Assembly: GCA_025934545.1 (NCBI GenBank)
Contig: JAICXV010000071.1
Span: 1-8,136 of the forward strand
Direction of reading: 5' to 3'
DNA length: 8,136 nt
From: Verrucomicrobiia bacterium
GTDB taxonomy: Bacteria; Verrucomicrobiota; Verrucomicrobiia; Limisphaerales; Palsa-1400
The position numbers and the translations under genes are program-made. The notes beneath the pieces are model-generated. The model was not told the origin of the DNA. It worked only from the letters and a program-made list of their open reading frames with translations, and did not search any database. Of the stretch, positions 1 to 5,904 are shown in pieces; within the stretch, counting starts at the first letter, position 1; each line of letters begins with the position of its first letter.

Positions 1-990
1 AAAAATGGCGTCGGCGATTTCAGGGTCGATGTGTTTCAACTTGAGATTGGTGGGTGTGGAATGTGGTTCCATTTTATTAACGCGGCGCTCGTGGCGGCCG
101 CCTTCAAATTTTGATTGGAGAAACGTCAGGACAATACTGCGCGCGCGGTCCGGCGGGACGACGCTGGCTCCGAGGCAAAGCACGTTGGCATTGTTATGAC
201 GTCGGCAAAGGGATGCCATATTTTCATCAAACACTAACGCCGCCCGGATGCCTGAAATTTTGTTCGCGGCCATGCTCATGCCGACGCCGGTCGAGCAAAT
301 TAATAATCCGAGTTCGGCAGTGCCGTCGGCGACGGCTTCGGAGACCAGTCGCGCGTAATCGGGGTAATCGGTCGATTCGGCTGAGTTGGTGCCCAAATCG
401 TGAAAGCTGATGCTTTTGGCCTGCAACAGGTCTTTGACATATTCCTTCAACTCGAACCCGGCAAGGTCGGCGCCGATGGCGAAAGTGACTTTTTCGGTGC
501 GCTGTTGCTGCACATCGGTGTGTTCGGGCGCGCTGGTTTGTTGGAGGAAATTGAGCATCGACAAAATGCCCTGTTCGATTTGATCGCGGGTATAGGCGTA
601 GGTTTCGAACGAGCCGCCGATGGGATCGCTGATGTCCTTTTCAAATTCATCGAGCGTTTCGTCAAATTCGCGCAACAAGAAAGTTTTTTCCGACGCGTGC
701 GGAAAGAGCAGGTTGACGGTGTCGACATGACTATGGGTCATGCCGAGGATAAAATCGGCTTCGTCGACCAGTTCGGCGGTGAGCATGCGGCTGCGTTGGT
801 GCGAAATATCGATGCCCAATTCGCGCAAGGCGCGGACCGCGTTGAGACTGGGTGGCTGTCCTTCGCAGGCGCCGACGCCGGCTGAATAGACGCGGTATTC
901 ATTGGAGCCGCGGGTGGCATGGCGAAAGAGGCCTTCAGCCATGGGGCTGCGGCAAATATTACCTGTGCAAATAAACAGGATGGTCTTCAT
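1..990 (-). CDS. rpiB: LMW protein phosphatase - ribose-5-phosphate isomerase B - (start of) serine hydroxymethyltransferase fusion, partial
   Basis: The frame reads from ATG at 990 to the window edge with no stop (330 codons seen, C-terminus missing). Residues 1-150 are a low-molecular-weight phosphatase: P-loop CTGNICRSPMAE with nucleophile Cys8 and Arg14, and the general-acid loop SDPIGG with Asp122. Residues 167-306 are RpiB, which interconverts ribose 5-phosphate and ribulose 5-phosphate: IGADLAGFELK, then CSTGVGMSMAANK with catalytic Cys232 and Thr234, then RRHNNANVLCLG with His265, ending in the typical FEGGRHERRVNK. From about residue 316 the sequence LKLKHIDPEIADAIF resembles the N-terminus of serine hydroxymethyltransferase (GlyA). 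In Bacillus the same functions are separate neighbours (ywlE, ywlF, glyA), which supports reading this as a fusion. Met307 (70-72) could be an internal start, but no stop separates the parts. The start is fixed by the P-loop strand MKTILFIC; GAAGGA directly abuts the ATG, which is too close for a normal ribosome binding site. Likely cytoplasmic. First two domains are very secure; GlyA rests on about 15 residues. Confidence 0.9.
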   Translation of the reverse strand, partial: MKTILFICTGNICRSPMAEGLFRHATRGSNEYRVYSAGVGACEGQPPSLNAVRALRELGIDISHQRSRMLTAELVDEADFILGMTHSHVDTVNLLFPHASEKTFLLREFDETLDEFEKDISDPIGGSFETYAYTRDQIEQGILSMLNFLQQTSAPEHTDVQQQRTEKVTFAIGADLAGFELKEYVKDLLQAKSISFHDLGTNSAESTDYPDYARLVSEAVADGTAELGLLICSTGVGMSMAANKISGIRAALVFDENMASLCRRHNNANVLCLGASVVPPDRARSIVLTFLQSKFEGGRHERRVNKMEPHSTPTNLKLKHIDPEIADAIF

Positions 991-1315
991 TCCTTCGACA
1001 AGCTGTCACGTTGCGGTTCGCTGCAAAAATCGTCAACCCCGAAAGTTCGGCACCTGGTGCGAAAAATTTGCACCGCTTAATGTAGAGGGCAAAATGTTTC
1101 ACGACAAGCGTGCTCGGCGCGCGATTAACGTTTAAAATCGACGCTTCGATGAAAAACGTGTAGTGTCATCCACTGGTAAAAAAGCACTGAGTCGGTGATA
1201 GCGGAATCGCCGATATGGGGTAATATTATAGCTGAGGGCGACATAGATTGTTATTTGTAGTCTATTGTGGAGTGTTACGGCAACGGGGCATGCTCTGGCC
1301 CACTAACTCTCTGAT
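991..1315. other. Intergenic region between divergent genes
   Basis: These 325 bases separate the start of the minus-strand fusion gene from the start of the plus-strand XRE-receiver gene, so both promoters should lie here. I see no RNA gene and no convincing small protein. The half nearer the XRE gene (about 1130-1300) is visibly richer in A and T. For the plus-strand gene the best sigma-70-like pair is GCGACA at 1238-1243 and TCTATT at 1261-1266 with a 17-base spacer, four of six matches in each box, which is weak. A short inverted repeat, ATAGA (1243-1247) and TCTAT (1261-1265), overlaps it. Confidence 0.5.
1079..1107 (-). promoter_or_regulatory. Candidate sigma-70-type promoter for the phosphatase-RpiB fusion gene
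   Basis: Read on the minus strand, TTGTCG (1107-1102) is followed after 17 bases by TACATT (1084-1079). Each box matches the sigma-70 consensus at four of six positions and the spacing is ideal. The predicted transcript start would be about 80 bases before the ATG at 990. Such matches occur by chance, and this lineage's promoter consensus may differ, so this is a candidate only. Confidence 0.25.
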
Positions 1316-2005
1316 ATGGCTTTAACCGAACGGTTTGGCAATACAGTGCGCCGAATGCGACTTCAACTGGGCATATCCCAGGAGGAACTTGCTGAACGTG
1401 CCGATTTGCATCGAACATATATTGCTGGCATAGAACGAGGCGGGCGCAACATCACGTTGCGCAGCGTCGACAAGCTGGCCAAAGCGCTACGCGTGTCTGT
1501 CTCCGCTTTGTTGTCGGACGCCGCTGGCGATGTTAAGTCGTCCCGCTCTGGCGCGCCGTCAACGGTTGTCGACATCCTTCTCGTCGAAGACAACCCGAGC
1601 GACGCGGCGTTGACGGTTCGCGCGTTTGCCGAAGCGCGCATCATTAATCCCGTCCACACCGTTCGCGACGGTCAGGAAGCATTGGATTTTTTGTTCGGTA
1701 CTGGTGCGTATGCCAATCGCAAAGGATTGGAATTGCCGCAGGTGATTCTGCTTGATCTCAATTTGCCCAAGGTCAGCGGCATCGAAGTTCTGCGGCGTAT
1801 AAAACGTGATCCGCGCACGGGCCACATCGCTGTGATTGTCCTGACTGTTTCCAGTGAGGGCCATGACATTCGCGAATGTAAACGTCTCGGTGCAGAGAAT
1901 TATATTGTCAAACCCGTTGGTTTTCAGAATTTTAGTCAGATTACGCCGCAGTTGAGCTTTTTATGGGCATTACTAAAACCAAGCTCATCCGCTTTGGTTA
2001 CCTGA
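1316..2005 (+). CDS. XRE-family HTH / Rcp1-like receiver-domain response regulator
   Basis: 229-residue cytoplasmic protein. Residues 5-67 are an XRE/Cro-CI helix-turn-helix (RRMRLQLGISQEELAERADL, then HRTYIAGIERGGRNITL), close to the pattern in C proteins of restriction-modification systems. A linker (about 70-84) leads to a CheY-like receiver at 85-215 with the acidic pair Glu91-Asp92, phospho-acceptor Asp147 (VILLDLNLP), Thr177 and Lys199 (YIVKP). Insertions such as FLFGTGAYANRKGLELP and the end FQNFSQITPQLSFLWALL match the Rcp1 subfamily, which usually receives phosphate from phytochrome-like or PAS histidine kinases. The order HTH then receiver is the reverse of most response regulators. 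The start is well supported: an in-frame TAA at 1304-1306 lies 9 bases upstream; no Shine-Dalgarno is visible. The hybrid kinase gene follows on the same strand 97 bases after the stop, so a kinase-regulator pair is likely (inference). All phosphorylation residues are intact. Target genes are not shown by the sequence. Confidence 0.93.
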   Translation: MALTERFGNTVRRMRLQLGISQEELAERADLHRTYIAGIERGGRNITLRSVDKLAKALRVSVSALLSDAAGDVKSSRSGAPSTVVDILLVEDNPSDAALTVRAFAEARIINPVHTVRDGQEALDFLFGTGAYANRKGLELPQVILLDLNLPKVSGIEVLRRIKRDPRTGHIAVIVLTVSSEGHDIRECKRLGAENYIVKPVGFQNFSQITPQLSFLWALLKPSSSALVT

Positions 2006-2102
2006 GGCCGGGCCACCCGCTTTGTTGCAGTGCAGTCACGAGGCGGAGGAGGCGCGCTGCCTCCCGCGTGTCGTCTCTTCAAAATTCACAAAAACCAAAC
2101 GC

Positions 2103-4043
2103 GTGAATAAACCAACGCCGCTGCATATTATTATCATCGAAGACTCCGCCGATGACGCGACGCTGCTCGAACGGGCGTTGCGCCGCGCGGGATTCGAGCC
2201 CACTTCGAAACGTGTCGAGAACGAAGAACAATACCGTTGCGCGTTGGCGACAGACATCGACGTGATTTTTTCCGACTTCAGCCTGCCGACATTTTCGACA
2301 CAGGAAGCGCTGAAAATTTTGCACGAGTCGGCGTTGGAAATTCCTTTCATCATTGTATCCGGCACGATCGGCGAAGAGCGCGCGGTCGAAAGTCTGCGCG
2401 GCGGTGCGACGGATTACGTTCTGAAAGATCGCGTCGCGCGGCTGGGTCCGGCGGTGCGCCGCGCGTTGCAGGAAGCGAGCGAGCGCGCGGAAAGGCGCAA
2501 AGCTGAGCTGGCGCTGCGCGAGAGCGAAAGCCGTTTCCGGCAGGTGACCGAAAGTATCGATGAAGTGTGCTGGCTGACGAGTTTCACCAAGTCGGAGATG
2601 ATTTATATTAGTCCCGCTTACGAAAAAATTTGGGGACAGACGCGCGACAGTTGGTTCGCGCATCCCGATTCGTGGCTCGATGCCATTCATCCTGAAGACC
2701 GTGAACGCATCCGCACTTCATCCGTCGCGGCCGAGCAGTTGAAGGGCGATTACCAAGTTGAATACCGCATCGTCCGGCCGGATGGCGGAGTGCGTTGGAT
2801 TCGGGAGCGGGCGTTTCCGGTGCGCGATTCCGCCGGGAAAATTTATCGCATCGCCGGTGTCGCCCAGGACATCACTCGCCAGCGCACGCTCGAGGAGCAA
2901 TACCGGCACGCTCAAAAAATGGAAGCGGTCGGCCAACTGGCCGCCGGTGTAGCGCATGATTTCAACAATTTGCTGACGGTCATCGGTTGCAACGCCGAGT
3001 TGTTGTTGGCCGAACCGCAGTCCGATCCGCGCGTTAAAGAAAGTCTTAGCGAAATTATTTCCGCCGCCGAACGGGCCGCCAATTTGACGGCGCAACTCCT
3101 TCTTTTCAGTCGCAAAAAAGTAATGGACTCGCGACCCCTGCTTTTGAACGACATGATTTCGAATCTTACCCGCATGCTTCAACGCATCATTGGTGAGGAC
3201 ATTCGGCTGCAGTTCCATCGGTCGGAGGCATTGCCGTTCATTCAGGGCGATAGCGGCATGCTCGAACAAGTCGTGCTCAATATGGTGATCAACGCGCGCG
3301 ACGCAATGCCGCGCGGCGGACAATTGCACATCAGCACCGAACAAACTACGATTGCTGATCCGCTTCAAATCAGCCCGCGCGCCCGCGCCGGCGAATTTGT
3401 TTGTTTGAGCATTCGCGACACTGGCACAGGTATTGCGCTCGAAAATCTCCGCCATATTTTCGAACCGTTTTTTACTACCAAAGAACCGGGCAAGGGCACC
3501 GGCCTGGGCCTCGCTTCCGCTTACGGGATCGTCGAGCAACACCAGGGCTGGATTGATGTGCAAAGCCAGCCCGGCGCGGGGACGACCTTTCGCATTTACC
3601 TGCCGGCGGTGCGCGCGTCGCAAGCCGAAATGGCCAGCGTGGCCGAAGACGAAAAATCGCTTAATGGTGACGAAACGATTCTGCTCGTCGAAGATGACGC
3701 CGCGGTTCGTTTTATTATGCGAAGGATGCTGGAGAACTTTGGATACAAACTGCACGAAGCAGGCGGTGGTCCCGAAGCGCTCGATTTTTGGCGCGAGCAT
3801 GGCAAGGAAATCGACGTCGTGATCTCCGACCTCGTTATGCCCGGCGGTATTACCGGACGCGAGTTGGTTGTGCTGTTGCGCCATGAGCGGCCGGATCTTA
3901 AAGTCATCCTGATCAGCGGTTACGGTTCGGAAACCACGGGTAAAGATTCGGAAGTGTTTCGCAACACGAAAACGGTCTTTCTCCAAAAACCGGCCCCGTT
4001 GAAGGTGCTGTTGCGCGCGATGCGGGGATTGATCGATTCGTGA
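2103..4043 (+). CDS. Soluble hybrid sensor histidine kinase (REC-PAS-HisKA-HATPase-REC)
   Basis: 646 residues from a GTG start at 2103. Domains in order: receiver at 5-120 with Asp58 (VIFSDFSLP) and the ATDYVLKD element; PAS/PAC at about 138-265 ([13 protein letters not shown] to [10 protein letters not shown]); HisKA with the H-box [10 protein letters not shown], phosphorylated His285; HATPase_c with N-box [10 protein letters not shown] (Asn393, Asn397), G1 box IRDTGTGI and [19 protein letters not shown]-terminal receiver at about 523-640 with ILLVEDD and Asp576 ([10 protein letters not shown]). No membrane segment or signal peptide is present, so it senses or relays a signal in the cytoplasm. 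The H-box and closing receiver resemble the NtrB-like PAS hybrid kinases common in this kind of genome. Start choice: the frame also has TTG codons at 2022 and 2025, adding about 27 residues without domain similarity; GTG places the first receiver strand six residues in, but has no clear ribosome binding site. Its likely partner is the XRE-receiver protein just upstream. The PAS ligand cannot be read from the sequence. Confidence 0.93.
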   Translation: MNKPTPLHIIIIEDSADDATLLERALRRAGFEPTSKRVENEEQYRCALATDIDVIFSDFSLPTFSTQEALKILHESALEIPFIIVSGTIGEERAVESLRGGATDYVLKDRVARLGPAVRRALQEASERAERRKAELALRESESRFRQVTESIDEVCWLTSFTKSEMIYISPAYEKIWGQTRDSWFAHPDSWLDAIHPEDRERIRTSSVAAEQLKGDYQVEYRIVRPDGGVRWIRERAFPVRDSAGKIYRIAGVAQDITRQRTLEEQYRHAQKMEAVGQLAAGVAHDFNNLLTVIGCNAELLLAEPQSDPRVKESLSEIISAAERAANLTAQLLLFSRKKVMDSRPLLLNDMISNLTRMLQRIIGEDIRLQFHRSEALPFIQGDSGMLEQVVLNMVINARDAMPRGGQLHISTEQTTIADPLQISPRARAGEFVCLSIRDTGTGIALENLRHIFEPFFTTKEPGKGTGLGLASAYGIVEQHQGWIDVQSQPGAGTTFRIYLPAVRASQAEMASVAEDEKSLNGDETILLVEDDAAVRFIMRRMLENFGYKLHEAGGGPEALDFWREHGKEIDVVISDLVMPGGITGRELVVLLRHERPDLKVILISGYGSETTGKDSEVFRNTKTVFLQKPAPLKVLLRAMRGLIDS

Positions 4044-4115
4044 AGATGGCGAGCTCGAGGTGGCGAGTTTCGTCCTGCAATTGACAAGGGGACGTGCAAA
4101 GGCAAACTTGCTTTC

Positions 4116-5321
4116 ATGACTCGCACACTGGCCGCTCTTGCCGTTTTTCTCTCGGTTGCTTGCGCGCAGGCTAATGATTGGCCGAATTGGCGCGGGCCAA
4201 ATTACAACGGCATTTCCAGCGAGACGGGTTGGATGACGAAGTGGCCGGCGGAAGGGCCGAAGCGGCTTTGGAAGGCATCGGTGGGGACGGGGTTTTCGTC
4301 GATGTCGGTCGTGGGCAATCACGTTTATACGATGGGTAATGCGGCGGACAAAGATTCGGTATTCTGCTTCGATGCCCCGACGGGCAAGGTCGTTTGGCAG
4401 CAATCGTATTCCTGCCCGCTCGATCCGAAATATTATGAAGGCGGCCCGAGCGTCACGCCTACGGTCGCGGACAAGCGCGTTTTCACAGTGTCGCGCAAAG
4501 GCGATGTTTATTGTTTCGATGCGGACCACGGCAAAGTGATTTGGAACAAGAACCTCAACAAAGAACTTGGCGCAGAAATTCCGACGTGGGGTTTTTCCGG
4601 TTCGGCGTTTTACGATAAAGGGGTCATTTACCTGAACATCGGTACCGCTGGAACGGCGCTGGATGCGAAGACGGGCAAGGTGATTTGGAAATCGGGAACC
4701 GACGCTTCTGGATATTCTACGCCGCAACCGGCGACTTTCGATGGCAAGGCCGCGCTGGTGATCATGGTGAAGAAAGCGGCGGTGGCGGTTGATAAATCAG
4801 ACGGACATCAGCTTTGGAGTTATCCGTGGGAAACAATGTATGACGTCAACGCAGCGCAACCGATCGTTGATGGCGACAAAGTTTTTATTTCGTCGGGATA
4901 CAATCACGGATGCGCGCTGCTGAACATCAAAGACAACAAGCCCGAGAAAGTTTGGGAGAATAAGAACCTGAAAAACCACATCAATTCCAGCGTCATGCTC
5001 GACCAGGCGTTGTATGGGTTTGACGGCGATGCGAATCGCGGGTCGGGTTTCGTTTGCCTGGACATGACGACGGGCAACGTGCGTTGGAAATATGATGAGT
5101 TCAAAACCGGTTCGTTGATGGTGGCCGATCATAAGTTGATTATCCTCAGTGACACGGGCGAACTGGTGATCGCTGATGTTTCGACCGACGGGTTTAAACC
5201 GCTGGCGCGTGCGCAAGTGCTGGGCGGCCGTTGTTGGACACAGCCGGTGTTGGCGAACGGTCACATTTATTGTCGGAACGCCAAGGGGGATTTGGTTTGT
5301 CTGGATGTGAAGTCCAGTTAG
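4116..5321 (+). CDS. Exported PQQ-like beta-propeller repeat protein
   Basis: 401 residues. A signal peptide is clear (MTRTLAALAVFLSVACAQA, probable cut before Asn20); Cys16 sits in a poor lipobox (SVAC), so lipoprotein is a weaker alternative. The mature protein opens with DWPNWRGPNYNGISSETGW, the signature of a propeller family frequent in Planctomycetes and Verrucomicrobia. Blade motifs of the form D-x-x-TG-x-x-x-W repeat at CFDAPTGKVVW, CFDADHGKVIW, ALDAKTGKVIW, AVDKSDGHQLW and CLDMTTGNVRW, with degenerate copies at KDNKPEKVW and IADVSTDGF, which suggests a seven- or eight-bladed propeller filling the whole protein. The family is often named BamB-like or PQQ-binding-like, but nothing here shows real PQQ binding or enzyme activity. 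Likely periplasmic or surface-exposed. It starts 72 bases after the kinase gene on the same strand and converges with marR, so cotranscription with the kinase is possible but unproven. Length is typical for the single-domain form. Confidence 0.92.
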   Translation: MTRTLAALAVFLSVACAQANDWPNWRGPNYNGISSETGWMTKWPAEGPKRLWKASVGTGFSSMSVVGNHVYTMGNAADKDSVFCFDAPTGKVVWQQSYSCPLDPKYYEGGPSVTPTVADKRVFTVSRKGDVYCFDADHGKVIWNKNLNKELGAEIPTWGFSGSAFYDKGVIYLNIGTAGTALDAKTGKVIWKSGTDASGYSTPQPATFDGKAALVIMVKKAAVAVDKSDGHQLWSYPWETMYDVNAAQPIVDGDKVFISSGYNHGCALLNIKDNKPEKVWENKNLKNHINSSVMLDQALYGFDGDANRGSGFVCLDMTTGNVRWKYDEFKTGSLMVADHKLIILSDTGELVIADVSTDGFKPLARAQVLGGRCWTQPVLANGHIYCRNAKGDLVCLDVKSS

Positions 5322-5333
5322 CCCTGAGCGAGA

Positions 5334-5813
5334 TTATCGGGCCTTCGCGACGGCGCGGCAACGCTCGGCAATTTGTGCAAGGTTGGTCAGAAATTCTTCG
5401 CGTTTGTCATCGGACCAACCGGCCAGAAGTTCTTCCTGTAAGGCGATAGCGATTTTGCGCGCTTGCTTATATTTCGTGCGGCCCGGTGCGGCGATTTTCA
5501 AATGATAGGCGCGACGATCGCGTTCGTGCGGCGCGCGATGAATCCAACCGCTGCGTTCGAGACGGAGCACGAGTGAGCCGATGGTGTTGGGATCGCTGGC
5601 CATCGCGCGGGTCAATTCACTTTGGGTCAAGCCGGAATCTTCGTGTTCGAGCAACGTTCGCAAGACGGTGAATTGGTCGGGCGTCATGCCGATGGAGGCG
5701 ATGCGCCGGCGGAAGGCCTGGTTCAAACCATACCACGCGTGGCGCAGCAAAATGGGCATGCGCCGACGCGAAGGCGCGTCAATCGGCAATGGTTTATTGG
5801 TTGGTTTTGCCAT
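5334..5813 (-). CDS. MarR-family winged-helix transcriptional regulator
   Basis: 159 residues. Helical dimerisation segments flank a winged helix-turn-helix at about 45-112: MTPDQFTVLRTLLEHEDSGL, TQSELTRAMASDP, recognition helix NTIGSLVLRLERSGW and a wing containing ERDRRAYHLKIAAPG, which matches the MarR DRR-x-x-x-x-L-x-x-x-G signature. Members bind palindromic operators as dimers and usually release DNA on binding small aromatic ligands or on oxidation. The only cysteine is Cys152, near the C-terminus, so the N-terminal redox cysteine of OhrR-type members is absent; ligand control is more likely (inference). The gene converges on the first propeller gene, leaving 12 bases between stops, and diverges from the second propeller gene across 91 bases. 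A near-perfect palindrome begins 7 bases upstream of its ATG, which strongly suggests autoregulation. No Shine-Dalgarno is evident before the ATG at 5813. Confidence 0.93.
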   Translation of the reverse strand: MAKPTNKPLPIDAPSRRRMPILLRHAWYGLNQAFRRRIASIGMTPDQFTVLRTLLEHEDSGLTQSELTRAMASDPNTIGSLVLRLERSGWIHRAPHERDRRAYHLKIAAPGRTKYKQARKIAIALQEELLAGWSDDKREEFLTNLAQIAERCRAVAKAR

Positions 5814-5819
5814 CGGGGC

Positions 5820-5843
5820 AAATAGTACGTGTAGGTATTATTT
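5820..5843. promoter_or_regulatory. Palindromic operator candidate, probably the MarR binding site
   Basis: AAATAGTAC (5820-5828) and GTATTATTT (5835-5843) are inverted complements at eight of nine positions around a 6-base centre, giving a 24-base AT-rich dyad. It lies 7-30 bases upstream of the MarR start codon, in the intergenic region shared with the second propeller gene, and ends 4 bases before a candidate -35 box for that gene. Size, symmetry and position fit an autoregulatory MarR operator. That MarR is the protein bound here is inference. Confidence 0.55.
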
Positions 5844-5847
5844 ACTG

Positions 5848-5876
5848 TTGCGCGGTTTGAGGCGAGCGGAAATAAT
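5848..5876 (+). promoter_or_regulatory. Candidate sigma-70-type promoter for the second propeller gene
   Basis: TTGCGC (5848-5853) and AATAAT (5871-5876) are separated by 17 bases. The -10 box matches the consensus at five of six positions, the -35 box at three of six. The ATG at 5905 follows 28 bases after the -10 box, a normal leader length. The palindrome at 5820-5843 ends just upstream, where a bound regulator could either hinder or recruit RNA polymerase. Candidate only. Confidence 0.35.
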
Positions 5877-5904
5877 CGGCACTTCAGGAAGACAAGACAC
5901 CATT

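Noticed and set aside
400..885. 161-codon plus-strand open frame
   Set aside because: It lies wholly antisense to the phosphatase-RpiB gene, whose catalytic motifs are clear; the frame is a by-product of the codon usage of that gene.
2043..2067. GC-rich hairpin (GCGGAGG with CCTCCCGC) and a GGAGGAGG tract between the XRE-receiver and kinase genes
   Set aside because: No T-tract follows, so it is not a standard terminator, and no start codon lies at a suitable distance after the purine tract in the kinase frame. Probably chance in GC-rich DNA.
2022..2102. TTG start at 2022 for the hybrid kinase
   Set aside because: The extra 27 residues have no domain similarity and the receiver domain starts naturally just after the GTG at 2103. 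Not excluded, since neither start has a good ribosome binding site.
4081..4109. Perfect TTGACA box just upstream of the first propeller gene
   Set aside because: At 16-18 base spacing the possible -10 hexamers match poorly (about two or three of six), and the transcript would start essentially at the ATG. Not enough to call a promoter.
2718..4727. 669-codon open frame on the minus strand, antisense to the kinase and the first propeller gene
   Set aside because: It is rich in Arg, low in complexity and without recognisable domains. The plus strand has unmistakable kinase and propeller motifs throughout. Long antisense frames are expected in GC-rich genes.
5321..5343. Weak hairpin GCCC...GGGC between the convergent propeller and marR genes
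   Set aside because: Only four or five pairs with a long loop and no T-tract on either strand; not a convincing bidirectional terminator.
5581..5904. Upstream extension of the second propeller frame (108 more codons)
   Set aside because: It is antisense to marR, while the ATG at 5905 begins a clear signal peptide followed by the family's N-terminal motif.
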